Source: Methylosinus sp. PW1
Lineage (GTDB): Bacteria; Pseudomonadota; Alphaproteobacteria; Rhizobiales; Beijerinckiaceae
Assembly (NCBI RefSeq): GCF_000745215.1
Contig: NZ_JQNK01000009.1
Span: 1,054,001 to 1,118,000, forward strand
Direction: 5' to 3'
Length of the DNA: 64,000 nucleotides
The first letter of the stretch is position 1, and the number at the start of each line of letters is the position of its first letter. Positions 1 through 8,324 of the stretch are shown here, one piece after another. The position numbers were made by a program, and so were the translations under genes. The notes below the pieces were generated by a model, which saw only the letters and a list, made by a program, of their open reading frames with translations, was not told the DNA's origin and did no database searches.

Positions 1-126
1 CGCAATCCCAAGACCGGCGTGGAGGCGCCGATCTGCTCGCGCAAGGTGTTGACCTTCAAGGCCTCGCCCGTGCTCATCGCGCAGGTGAACGGGCTGCCGA
101 TCGAGCATTTGGAAGAGGCGGACTGA
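1..126 (+). CDS. HU/IHF-family DNA-binding protein, C-terminal fragment
   Basis: The open frame enters from the window edge and ends at TGA 124-126, giving 41 residues. It begins with RNPKTG and continues with a KVLTFKASPVL segment, which is the DNA-contacting arm and final strand of HU/IHF nucleoid proteins. The family binds and bends DNA as a dimer. The cysteine before the SRKVLTFK segment and the acidic tail are unremarkable. It is most likely an IHF alpha subunit from the RNPKTG arm, but HU cannot be excluded because the N-terminal half lies outside the window. It converges on the YebC gene across a hairpin terminator. Confidence 0.8.
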   Translation, partial: RNPKTGVEAPICSRKVLTFKASPVLIAQVNGLPIEHLEEAD

Positions 127-151
127 CCGCCTCTCCAGGAAAAGCGCAAAT

Positions 152-177
152 GCGAGCGGGGCCGTCGGCCCCCTCGC
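152..177. terminator. Hairpin between convergent genes
   Basis: A GC-rich inverted repeat (gcgagcggggcc, gtc loop, ggccccctcgc) lies between the stop codon of the IHF/HU gene and that of the convergent YebC gene. There is no clear T-tract on either side, so it is a candidate bidirectional terminator based on structure and position. Confidence 0.5.
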
Positions 178-180
178 CTC

Positions 181-927
181 TCAGCCCGAGAGCTTGGCGA
201 CCAGAGCGTCCGACACCTCGAAATTGGCGTAGACATTCTGCACGTCGTCATTGTCCTCGAGGGCGCCGATCAGCTTGAGAATTTTCTCGCCCGCCTCATC
301 GTCGACAGCGACGGAATTCTGCGGCCGCCAGACCAGCGCGGCCTTTTTCGGCTCGCCGAACTTGGCTTCCAGCGCCTTGGCGACGTCGCGCAGGCCCTCG
401 AGCGAGGTGATGATCTCATGCGTCTCCTCGCCGGAGGAGACGTCTTCGGCGCCCGCCTCGATCGCCGCTTCCATGATCGCGTCCTCAGAGGCCGCCTTGC
501 GCGGAAACTCGATGAGGCCGACGCGATCGAACATGAAGGAGACGGCGCCTGTCTCCGCCAGCGCGCCGCCCGCCTTGGTGAAATAGGAGCGAATCTCGCC
601 GGCGGTGCGATTGCGATTGTCGGTCAGCGCCTCGATGATGACGGCGACGCCGCCCGGCGCATAGCCCTCGTAGCGCACCTCGTCATAATTCTCGGCGTCG
701 GCGCCCGAGGCCTTTTTGATGGCGCGCTCGATATTGTCCTTGGGCATGTTCTCGGCGCGGGCCGCGAGCACGGCGGCGCGCAGGCGGGCGTTCATATTGG
801 GATCGGGCAGGCCCATTTTGGCGGCGACGGTAATTTCGCGGGCGAGCTTGGAGAAGAGCTTGGAGCGGATCGCGTCCTGCTTGCCCTTCTTATGCATGAT
901 GTTCTTGAACTGACTATGTCCCGCCAT
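181..927 (-). CDS. yebC: YebC/PmpR-family regulator
   Basis: This 248-residue protein starts [18 protein letters not shown], the invariant N-terminus of the YebC/PmpR/TACO1 family, and contains the conserved [19 protein letters not shown] segment near residue 90. The family includes DNA-binding regulators and, in later work, factors that help ribosomes through difficult motifs. The start was set at the ATG at 927, although the frame stays open upstream, because the family always begins MAGHS. Length matches the usual 240-250 residues. In many bacteria yebC lies near ruvC; those genes are not in this window. Confidence 0.93.
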   Translation of the reverse strand: MAGHSQFKNIMHKKGKQDAIRSKLFSKLAREITVAAKMGLPDPNMNARLRAAVLAARAENMPKDNIERAIKKASGADAENYDEVRYEGYAPGGVAVIIEALTDNRNRTAGEIRSYFTKAGGALAETGAVSFMFDRVGLIEFPRKAASEDAIMEAAIEAGAEDVSSGEETHEIITSLEGLRDVAKALEAKFGEPKKAALVWRPQNSVAVDDEAGEKILKLIGALEDNDDVQNVYANFEVSDALVAKLSG

Positions 928-1065
928 CGTCCCGGCCCTTGAAATTCCGCTTTCCTGCCCCGCGGGGCTTCGCCGCGTCATATACGCCGGCCCCGCGCGG
1001 AAATAAAGGAAGGCGAAGCAGCATGAAAACGTGGCCTCGCGCTTTCGCCGCTCGACCGTCGCCGC

Positions 1066-1557
1066 TCAGGAGAGCAGCCGCGTCTCGTCCTCGAAAGTGG
1101 TGGAGCCGATCTGATAGAGCCAGAAGCCTTTGGACTCGCCCGCCGCGATGATCGCATGCGCGGCAGCGATATCGACATTGTCTGGAATATCGACGCTCAG
1201 CAGCAGCTTGCGCCCGACGTTGAGGTCCATATGCATGCTCTCGTAAGAGCAGCCCATCGCCTTGAGCAGCCGCCAGTCGGAGCCGGCCAGAACCTCCTCG
1301 CCGTCGATCAGCAGCATATAGGTCGAATGGCCGCCGCTCCTCGCCAAGCCCTTGAAATCGAAAAGGCGGCCATCCGCCCTGGGGACGGCGATCACAATGT
1401 CGCGGAACGACACTCCGGTCGCGAAATAAGGGGAGTTCAGCAGCCGGAACCGCGTCCACTCGCTTCCCTCGACCGGCTCGGCCCAGAGCGCTTCCGACGC
1501 ATGGCCGTGCCAATCCTCGGGGTCCAGCGAAAACAAGACTTTCGGCTTGCTTTCCAC
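1066..1557 (-). CDS. DUF4265 domain protein
   Basis: The protein of about 163 residues matches the DUF4265 pattern: KVLFSLDPED near the start, a central segment with ALWAEPVEGSEWTRFRLLNSPYF then ATGVSFRDIV, and a C-terminal half rich in alternating strands. No biochemical role is established for the family. The frame can begin at TTG 1581, but that codon has no ribosome binding site. The GTG at 1557 follows a GGAAGGGGCG stretch and fits the family's N-terminus, so I prefer it. The gene stands alone between yebC and a yidB-like gene of opposite strand. Function is unknown. Confidence 0.72.
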   Translation of the reverse strand: MESKPKVLFSLDPEDWHGHASEALWAEPVEGSEWTRFRLLNSPYFATGVSFRDIVIAVPRADGRLFDFKGLARSGGHSTYMLLIDGEEVLAGSDWRLLKAMGCSYESMHMDLNVGRKLLLSVDIPDNVDIAAAHAIIAAGESKGFWLYQIGSTTFEDETRLLS

Positions 1558-1766
1558 CCGCGCCCCTTCCCTGAAATGCAAGTCTCGGAAGATAAGGAGA
1601 AACCCTAGCCGAGCCGGGGGCTCGACGTCAATTCGTCGCCCGTCGCGTCCCCCGCCTCTTCGCGGCGCCGCGCCGCATCGACGCGGCCAGAGCGCGCCCT
1701 AAGTGAGCAGCGTCGCCGTGGCCCCTCGGGGTCATGGCGCTCCGGCTTCTGCCAAGGAGGACGAAA

Positions 1767-2105
1767 ATGGGTCTGCTGGACGGAATCATCGGCGGCGCGA
1801 TCGGCGTCGAGCTCGCCACTCTGATCAACGGCTATATCGAAAAGCGCGGTGGATTGGAGAATGTGCTCAAGGACTTCGAGAAGAGCGGCTATGGCGAGAA
1901 GGTGAAGTCTTGGGTCGGCACCGGCCCCAATCTGCCCATCTCCGCGGAGCAGGTGCAGCAGACGCTCGGCTCCGATCGGGTGAAGGAGCTCGGCAATAAA
2001 TTCGGCATTCCGCTGGACAAGGTCTCGGCGGCGCTGGCCGAATATCTGCCCAAGGTCGTCGACAAGGCGACGCCGGAAGGCAAGCTGCCGCCCCAGCAGC
2101 ACTAG
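1767..2105 (+). CDS. YidB-like DUF937 protein
   Basis: A 112-residue protein with a small, glycine-rich N-terminal helix (GLLDGIIGGAIGVELA) followed by the YidB/DUF937 pattern: a GGLENVLKDFEKSGYGEKVKS segment, then SWVGTGPNLPIS and a final LPKVVDKATPEGKLP. YidB proteins are small, cytoplasmic and of unknown function. The ATG at 1767 has an excellent AAGGAGG at 1754-1760 and so was preferred over the upstream ATG at 1734. The stop codon TAG is contributed by the repeat element that follows. Confidence 0.85.
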   Translation: MGLLDGIIGGAIGVELATLINGYIEKRGGLENVLKDFEKSGYGEKVKSWVGTGPNLPISAEQVQQTLGSDRVKELGNKFGIPLDKVSAALAEYLPKVVDKATPEGKLPPQQH

Positions 2106-2205
2106 AGTGTTTTCGAGCGAAGTGGGAACCGCTTCGCGTGAAGAAAACACGACAGAACAAGGAGATCGATTCCGGTTCGATATGAACCGGAATCACTCTA
2201 AAGGC
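2103..2205. repeat. Dispersed palindromic intergenic repeat, copy 1
   Basis: The unit begins TAGAGTGTTTTCGAGCGAAG, contains the inverted arms GTGTTTTC and GAAAACAC, and ends with a second stem built on ATTCCGGTTC and GAACCGGAAT. Its first half aligns with the element at 37529 and its second half with the element at 18003. It sits directly on the stop codon of the yidB-like gene. It is a non-coding, mobile-looking repeat of the kind scattered in Rhizobiales genomes, and could also act as a transcription terminator. Confidence 0.7.
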
Positions 2206-2240
2206 TCGGAGCAAAGCCGGGCGGGGCCGCGAAGCCCCGC

Positions 2241-3311
2241 TCAGGCCCGCTTCGACTGGGCGGCCTCGCCCGGATCGGCGGCGGTGGCCGCGGCGATCTC
2301 CGCCATTCGCACGCCGAGATCGACGATCGCCTGGCGCAGAACCAGCACCTCGCGGTCGCCGGTCGCAGCCGCCTCGGCGGGCGCCGCCGCCGGGGCCGTC
2401 GCGGCGATCGTCTCGCGCAGGCTCGCATGCTCCTTGCGCAGCGCGTCCATCGCCCCTTGCAGCAGCGCATTGTCGGAACGCGCGGCCTCCAGCCGATCGG
2501 CGTGATCGCGCTCCTCGGCGCGGGCGACGCGCAGAGCCGCCTCGAGATGCGCGATCTCGGCCGCGGAGCTGTGCTCCAACGCCGCCAGCCGCGCGCGGGT
2601 CTCGTCGAGATCCTTCTTCAGATCGGCCGTCTCCAGCACGGCGGCGTCGAGCTCGCGTGTCGTGCGCGCCAGCACGCCATCGACGGCTGAGAGGCGCTCC
2701 GCCACGGCGGAGGCGGCGGCGAATTCCGTCTGCAGCGCCTCCAGCCGCTGGCGCAGCTCGGCGTTCTGCACATGCAGGCTGGCGATGCTCGACTCATGGG
2801 TCGCGACCTCGGCGCGGCTCTCCTGGCTGAGGCGGGCGAGCTGCTCCTTGTCCATCTCCACATTGCGCAGATTGTAGATCAGCGTCTCGACGCGATCGGT
2901 CATGTCGTGCAGCGCGGTTTCCGTCGATTGCAGCAGCGCCGTGCGCTCCTCGAGGAAGCCGCGGGTCTCGTTGAACTTGCGCTCGAATTCGTCGCCGCGG
3001 GCGAGAGCCTGCGTCAGCGCGCCGTCGAGCTGCGCGACGCGGGCGGCGTTGCGGCCGATCTCGACCATGTCCTGCGTCTTGGTGGAGCGGACCGCCGCCA
3101 TCTGCTGCTCGAGCCGGCGATAGCGCACGGCCAGCTCGCCGCGCAGCAGGTCGCGCTCCGCCACCATTTTCTCGATCGAGAGCGGCGTCAGCATATTGAG
3201 TCGGCGCAGCGACAGACGCATGGCCCGCCGCCAGAAGGCGGGCAGGAACATCAGCGTGAACAGCCCGGCCGCGAGGAACCCGAGCGCGAAAAACATCGCT
3301 TGTTCGATCAA
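2241..3311 (-). CDS. Membrane-anchored coiled-coil protein
   Basis: This 356-residue protein has one N-terminal transmembrane helix (FFALGFLAAGLFTLMFLPAF, about residues 7-26), a short basic stretch, then roughly 270 residues of near-continuous heptad repeats rich in Glu, Ala, Arg and Leu, ending in an Ala/Pro linker and a short tail. This predicts a cytoplasmic coiled coil anchored to the inner membrane. Similar uncharacterised proteins occur in Rhizobiales. The start is TTG at 3311 with AAGGAA about ten bases upstream; the ATG at 3296 would cut into the start of the membrane helix region. I do not recognise a function. Confidence 0.68.
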   Translation of the reverse strand: MIEQAMFFALGFLAAGLFTLMFLPAFWRRAMRLSLRRLNMLTPLSIEKMVAERDLLRGELAVRYRRLEQQMAAVRSTKTQDMVEIGRNAARVAQLDGALTQALARGDEFERKFNETRGFLEERTALLQSTETALHDMTDRVETLIYNLRNVEMDKEQLARLSQESRAEVATHESSIASLHVQNAELRQRLEALQTEFAAASAVAERLSAVDGVLARTTRELDAAVLETADLKKDLDETRARLAALEHSSAAEIAHLEAALRVARAEERDHADRLEAARSDNALLQGAMDALRKEHASLRETIAATAPAAAPAEAAATGDREVLVLRQAIVDLGVRMAEIAAATAADPGEAAQSKRA

Positions 3312-3458
3312 GGCGCGGCGTTCCTTCGCTCTGGCTCGGGCGCTGTCATTTCCCTTCGGGGGGCCGAATGTCGCGCCGCGACAATGCCACGTCGCCGGCC
3401 TGAAATCAAAGCGCTCGGCCGCGCCCGGACTTAAGGGTTTTTCCGCGTCTTCCGCCCC

Positions 3459-5306
3459 TCAGCCGCGCCCGAACAGCTTCTCTATGTCGGCGAGCTTCAG
3501 CTCCACATAGGTCGGCCGGCCGTGATTGCACTGGCCGGCGCCCGGCGTTTTCTCCATCTCGCGCAGCAGCGCGTTCATCTCCTCCGCCGTCAGCCGGCGG
3601 CCGGCGCGCACCGAATGATGACAGGCGACGCGCGACAAAAGCGCATCGAGCCGCCGCGTCAACCCACGCGCGTCCCCCTCCTCGGCGAGGAGATCGGCGA
3701 TATCCTCGATGAGCCGTCCGACATCTATGTCGCCGAGCGCCGCCGGCGTCTCCCGCACCAGCGCGGCGCCCGGGCCGAAGGGCTCCAGCGCCAGGCCGAG
3801 GGCGGACAGCTCCTCCTGCGCCGACAGCAGCGCGTCGAGCCGCGTCGCATCCAGCTCGACGACGCGCGGAACCAGCAGCAGCTGGCGGGCGACTCCCTCC
3901 GCCTCCCGCTGCGCCTTCAATTTCTCATAGACGAGCCGCTCATGCGCGGCGTGCTGATCGACGATGACGAGCCCATCCTTGGTCTGCGCGACGATATAGG
4001 TCTCGTGCAGCTGCGCCCGCGCCGCGCCGAGCGGGTTTTCCACAGCGGCGGCCACGGGCGGCGCGTCGGCGGGCCGCGAATCGGCCGCAGGCGGGCCGAC
4101 ATCGAAAGCCGCTTGCGGCGGCTCCGCGAAGCCGGCCGGGGCGCTGGGCGAGCTGCGCAAATCCCAGTCGAGCGGCCGGCTGCGCGGCGGCCCGCCGAAG
4201 GAAGAAAAGCCCGCGCCGGAAGTAGCCGACCATTCCCGCCCGGGCGCCGTTCTGGCCCGCTCGGCCAGCACGTCCAGCGCCGCGCGGGCCGGCGTGTCGG
4301 CGCTGCGATGGAGCGCCGAGGCCAGCGCCTCCTTCAGCGCCCCCACCACCAGGCCGCGCGCGCGGCCTGGATCGGAAAAGCGCACCTCCGCCTTGGCCGG
4401 ATGGACATTCACATCGACGACGCGCGGATCGCATTCCAGGAACAGCGCCAGCGCCGGATGGCGGTCATGCGAGAGAAAATCGAGATAGGCGGCGCGTATC
4501 GCCCCGGAGAACAGTCTGTCGCGCACGGGACGGCCGTTCACATAGACATATTGCATCAGCGCATTGGCGCGATGAAAAGTGGGCAGGCCGGCGAGTCCCT
4601 CGAGGCGGAACGCCTCGCGCTCCGCATGCAGCGCGATCGCATTATCGGCGAATTCCGTCCCCAGCGCCTGGGCGATGCGCCGCGCCCGCCCCTCCTCGGA
4701 GTCCCCGCAGGCGGGATAGTCGAAGGAGGCGCCCATATCCGCCGCGAAGGAGAAGCGCACGGCAGGATTGGCCATGGCCAGCCGTTTGACCACATCGGCG
4801 ACAGCCGCCGTCTCCGCCCGCTCGGTTTTCAAAAATTTGAGCCGCGCCGGCGTCGCCGCGAAGAGATCGCGCGCCTCCACCCGCGCGCCCTTGGGCCAAT
4901 TGCTGGGCTTGAGCCCGCGCTTCTCGCCCGCCTCCACCCTGATCTGCGCGCCGACCTCGGCGCCGGCGGCGCGCGCGTCGATGGTGAGATCGGCAACCGC
5001 GGCGATGGAGGGCAGCGCCTCGCCGCGAAAGCCGAGCGTCGCTATGGCGGTCAGATCGCCATCGGGGATTTTCGACGTGGCGTGGCGCTCGACGGCGAGC
5101 GCCAAATCCTCGGCGCTCATGCCGCAGCCATCGTCGATCACGCGAATGAGCCGCCGCCCGCCCGCCTCAATGGCGACGTCGATGCGCGAGGCGCCGGCGT
5201 CGAGCGCATTCTCGACCAGCTCCTTGACGGCGGAGGCCGGCCGCTCGATCACCTCGCCGGCGGCGATGCGATCGACGAGAATGGGATCGAGACGGCGAAC
5301 GCGCAT
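3459..5306 (-). CDS. mutL: DNA mismatch repair protein MutL
   Basis: A full-length MutL of 615 residues. The N-terminal GHKL ATPase has LDPILVDRIAAGEVIERPA, then ELVENALDAGA and DDGCGM. A low-complexity Pro/Ser/Ala linker spans about residues 345-430. The C-terminal dimerisation domain contains DQHAAHERLVYE, which fits the DQHA(X)2E(X)4E endonuclease motif, and a late CNHGRPT motif, so it should be a nicking MutL, as expected in bacteria lacking MutH. MutL links MutS mismatch recognition to strand incision. No mutS is in the window. A long open frame on the other strand over this gene is a GC artefact. Confidence 0.97.
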   Translation of the reverse strand: MRVRRLDPILVDRIAAGEVIERPASAVKELVENALDAGASRIDVAIEAGGRRLIRVIDDGCGMSAEDLALAVERHATSKIPDGDLTAIATLGFRGEALPSIAAVADLTIDARAAGAEVGAQIRVEAGEKRGLKPSNWPKGARVEARDLFAATPARLKFLKTERAETAAVADVVKRLAMANPAVRFSFAADMGASFDYPACGDSEEGRARRIAQALGTEFADNAIALHAEREAFRLEGLAGLPTFHRANALMQYVYVNGRPVRDRLFSGAIRAAYLDFLSHDRHPALALFLECDPRVVDVNVHPAKAEVRFSDPGRARGLVVGALKEALASALHRSADTPARAALDVLAERARTAPGREWSATSGAGFSSFGGPPRSRPLDWDLRSSPSAPAGFAEPPQAAFDVGPPAADSRPADAPPVAAAVENPLGAARAQLHETYIVAQTKDGLVIVDQHAAHERLVYEKLKAQREAEGVARQLLLVPRVVELDATRLDALLSAQEELSALGLALEPFGPGAALVRETPAALGDIDVGRLIEDIADLLAEEGDARGLTRRLDALLSRVACHHSVRAGRRLTAEEMNALLREMEKTPGAGQCNHGRPTYVELKLADIEKLFGRG

Positions 5307-5382
5307 GAAGGGAGCCGGCGGTGAATGGAGCGCGGCAATCTATAGGAGGGGAGCGATTCGGTGAAATGGGGCGGCCGCCGGC

Positions 5383-5841
5383 CTATCGCCGCCGTCTCTG
5401 CTCTCTGGCGATGGCCTGGTCCAAAGCCTGAAGGAACTGCGACCGGGCGGCCGAGGAGAACGGCGGCGGCCCGCCGGTGGCCTCGCCCGTCGAGCGTATA
5501 TGCTCCATGAGCGAGCGCTGCGCGAGCGCCAGACCGATCGAATCCTTGGTGAAGGCGCGGCCATAGGGCGCGATGGCGTGCGCGTCCTTCGCCAATGCAC
5601 GCGCGGCCAGAGGAATATCGGCGGTGACGACCACATCTCCGGCGACGACCTGCTCGGCGATCCAATCATCGGCCGCATCGGCCCCGGCCTCGACGATGAT
5701 CCTCGAGATCATCGGCGATCGCGGAATTTGCATGAAGCTGTTGGAGACGACGAAAGTCTGCAACCCATAGCGAGAGGCGACCTTATACGTCTCGTCCTTC
5801 ACGGGGCATGCGTCGCCGTCGATGTAGATTTTGATCGGCAT
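5383..5841 (-). CDS. UPF0178 (YaiI/YqxD, DUF188) protein
   Basis: A 152-residue protein beginning MPIKIYIDGDACPVKDE, the hallmark N-terminus of the YaiI/YqxD family, with a later VVTADIPLAARALAKDAHAI segment. The fold is PIN-like and the conserved aspartates suggest a nuclease, but no activity is established for the family. The start at 5841 was chosen because the family begins at this motif, though the frame stays open to 5928. It is transcribed in the same direction as mutL and lies just upstream of it (76 bases between the genes). Confidence 0.88.
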   Translation of the reverse strand: MPIKIYIDGDACPVKDETYKVASRYGLQTFVVSNSFMQIPRSPMISRIIVEAGADAADDWIAEQVVAGDVVVTADIPLAARALAKDAHAIAPYGRAFTKDSIGLALAQRSLMEHIRSTGEATGGPPPFSSAARSQFLQALDQAIAREQRRRR

Positions 5842-6118
5842 GACGCATTCTAGCCGATCGAGCGGCGGTCGTCGCGCGCGTAGGACGTTCCCGCTCACGA
5901 ACGACGATGTCGCGCCATAACCCGCCATTCGATGCGGACAGCCGGAGGGCGCGGTTCAAGGAGAACGACGAGAGGCGCCCTGTCGGCGTCGAATATCGCA
6001 CGGCGCCGCCCTGATCCGAGTGCTCGGCCGCGTCGATTGGGACCTGCCGAAATAAACGCGCGCCGTTCGGCGACACCCCCTCCGGCGCGGTCGGCGAGCG
6101 CTCTCGACAAAGGAACGC

Positions 6119-6595
6119 TCATTGTGCCTCCGGGCCGACTTTTCCCGCCGCTGGAGCTTGCGCCTTGCTCGCCGCCTGAAGGATTTTCGCGCGCCGATAG
6201 GTGATCCTTTCTCTCTCCTTGCGGCTCAAGCTGGATGAGGTCGCGGCGCGATCACACGCCTCGATGATCGCCTGGACATTCCGATCCGTCACGTCTTCTT
6301 TCGTGAAGCAGGCCTGCCAGCTCACCAGGAGCTGCAAAATGTTCGAGTCGGCGCCGGCGTTTCCTCGCATCGTCTCGATCACTTTGTCGTGACAGCCGGC
6401 GCCATCTCCAATAGCCGGCGCGGGGCAGCTCACTGTCGGTTCGAGCGCGAGCGCAGCGCATGTGGCGGCGAGCCCCAGCATGAGGCCTCCGGCGCCGACA
6501 AAAGCCGAGCATGCTCGGCTGCGTGCGAAAACAACGCCGCGGAGCGCTCTGCGAGCTGGGGGAATTTTAGGAAGCGGGCTTTTTGGGGCTGACAT
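6119..6595 (-). CDS. Cysteine-containing secreted protein, last gene of the mbn operon
   Basis: I do not recognise this 158-residue protein. It has a basic N-terminus, a hydrophobic segment (about residues 31-50) ending in an ALA-type cleavage site, and a mature part of about 105 residues with four cysteines (57, 68, 96, 114), predicted mostly helical and basic towards the end. Its ATG at 6595 lies seven bases after the mbnF stop codon, and its ribosome binding site AGGAG overlaps that stop, so translation is coupled to mbnF. That makes it part of the methanobactin operon by position. A periplasmic copper- or redox-related role is only inference. No mbn gene known to me matches it. Confidence 0.7.
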   Translation of the reverse strand: MSAPKSPLPKIPPARRALRGVVFARSRACSAFVGAGGLMLGLAATCAALALEPTVSCPAPAIGDGAGCHDKVIETMRGNAGADSNILQLLVSWQACFTKEDVTDRNVQAIIEACDRAATSSSLSRKERERITYRRAKILQAASKAQAPAAGKVGPEAQ

Positions 6596-6601
6596 GGCTC
6601 C

Positions 6602-8257
6602 TCACGGCATGACTTTGACCATCGACGCGTAAGCAGGCGGCGAAGGTGGGATTTCGCGTCGATCGAGACAGCGCGCGCGATCGAGGGAACGCCTCAGAAT
6701 TGCTTCGGAATCCGCGCTCCCGTCGACTGATCGCGATGCGACGAAGCCGTCGGGGCGCACGAGCAGCGCTCCGCTCGGTCCGAGCCCGGTTCGCGAGAGA
6801 AATGCGCCGGTCGGATCATCGACATCCACTCCGATCAGAAAGGCTCTCAACGGCGCGCCTTCGCCGCGAGAGAGCGCTCGCGCGGCCTCGATCCATGCGG
6901 ATCCGGCGGGACCGGCCAGCAGCACAAATCCTTGTCCCACGAGATCATGCGTCGAAATCTCGACGCCGTTTCTGACGAGCGGAACATGCGCGAGTCGGGA
7001 CCCGGGCTTGCCGCTCGGATGCAGCGTATCGTCCGCCGGCAGTCCATCGTCCGGCCCGTCCAAGGAAATAGCCGGCGATCGATAGCGATAGCTCATCGCG
7101 GCGTCGAGATAGTTGACTCGACCGAAGGCGTCGGAGAGGTCGGTGCGGTCCTGGCGAAGCCGCTCGACATAATTCTCGGTCGCACGCGCGATCGAGAGCT
7201 GCGCGACCGGGCGGCGCTCGGCGTCATAGGTGTCCAGCAGAGCCGGGCCGGCCTCGCCTTTGATCACCATGGCGAGCTTCCAGGCGAGATCGGCCGCATC
7301 CTGGATCGCGGTTTGACCGGCGAGGCCTCCGACCGGCGGCATTATATGGGCCGCGTCGCCGGCGAAAAACACCCGGCCGAGACTCATTCGTTCGGCGAGC
7401 AGCGCCGACATCCGCCAGGGAAGGACGTTCAGAATCTGGACGTCGAGATCGGGTTGACCCAACGCCGCGCGCACGAGCTTCTCACATCGCTCGGCGTCGA
7501 AGTCCGACACGGTTTCGCGAGCCGCGTCATATTCGACATTGAGCTGCCCACGGTCGGGATCGTCGCAGCTGACGAAGGCTCCCGTGAAGTCGCGATGACG
7601 CAGGTAGCAGAGAAGGAAGCCGCGGTTCTCCATCGCGATCGACAGATCCGCTCGGAAGAGAATGGATACTGCGTGAGATACGCCGTCGACGCCGATCATG
7701 TCGACGCCGAGCGCTCTGCGGATAGCGCCGCTGCTTCCATCGGCAGCGACGAGATAGTCGGCATGGACCGTCTTCTCCTCTCCACTCTCCGCGTCGCGCA
7801 GACAGGCGCGGACACTGTCCGCGTCTTGCGAGACACGGATGAGCTCGGTCGAAAAGCGAATGTCGGCGCCATGCGCTCGCGCATGGCGAAGCAGCACCGG
7901 CTCGACGCGATCCTGACCGGCGCTGCAGAGCATCGCCGGCGAGAGCGGGCGCGGATCGAATCCGCCCGGCGTCGCCATTATCTTTATGGGCGAGCTCGTG
8001 ACCGTCTCTGCGACCATGATCGTCGTGTCGCCGGGCGCGGCTCGTGTGGCGAGGCGCAGGTCGTTTTCGAGGCCAGGAACCTGCCGTAGCAGCTCCAGGC
8101 TGCGAAGATTGAACCCGTGGGCTCTCGGATGATCGGAGAGCGCGGCGCGGCGCTCGACGAGCCGGCACGGAACGCCGCGGATGGAAAGCATCAGCGCGGC
8201 TGTCAGCCCCGCATATCCGCCGCCCACGATCAAAACTGGCGCATGTTCGGATGGCAT
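6602..8257 (-). CDS. mbnF: MbnF, FAD-dependent monooxygenase of the methanobactin operon
   Basis: A 551-residue group A flavin monooxygenase. Visible motifs are the FAD-binding LIVGGGYAGLTAALML at the N-terminus, the VAADGSSGAIRRALG motif near residue 165, and RVFFAGDAAHIMPPVGGLAG near residue 290, which binds the FAD ribityl/pyrophosphate. A C-terminal thioredoxin-like region follows. Such genes are called mbnF in several methanobactin operons, where they are proposed to oxidise the peptide, for example converting an oxazolone to a pyrazinedione ring; the reaction here is inferred. The start at 8257 has GGGAGG upstream and begins just before the Rossmann motif. It lies 67 bases after mbnM. 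There is no mbnN aminotransferase in this operon. Confidence 0.86.
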   Translation of the reverse strand: MPSEHAPVLIVGGGYAGLTAALMLSIRGVPCRLVERRAALSDHPRAHGFNLRSLELLRQVPGLENDLRLATRAAPGDTTIMVAETVTSSPIKIMATPGGFDPRPLSPAMLCSAGQDRVEPVLLRHARAHGADIRFSTELIRVSQDADSVRACLRDAESGEEKTVHADYLVAADGSSGAIRRALGVDMIGVDGVSHAVSILFRADLSIAMENRGFLLCYLRHRDFTGAFVSCDDPDRGQLNVEYDAARETVSDFDAERCEKLVRAALGQPDLDVQILNVLPWRMSALLAERMSLGRVFFAGDAAHIMPPVGGLAGQTAIQDAADLAWKLAMVIKGEAGPALLDTYDAERRPVAQLSIARATENYVERLRQDRTDLSDAFGRVNYLDAAMSYRYRSPAISLDGPDDGLPADDTLHPSGKPGSRLAHVPLVRNGVEISTHDLVGQGFVLLAGPAGSAWIEAARALSRGEGAPLRAFLIGVDVDDPTGAFLSRTGLGPSGALLVRPDGFVASRSVDGSADSEAILRRSLDRARCLDRREIPPSPPAYASMVKVMP

Positions 8258-8324
8258 GGTCCTGCAACCTCCCGCTCTCTCGCGTCGCGTCTTCTCTCGG
8301 CGCGCCTCGCGGATCATGGCCTTT

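Noticed and set aside
3522..5324. 600-residue open frame on the plus strand over mutL
   Set aside because: It is antisense to a clear MutL gene, is rich in Arg/Gly/Ala and has no family features; high GC keeps the opposite strand open.
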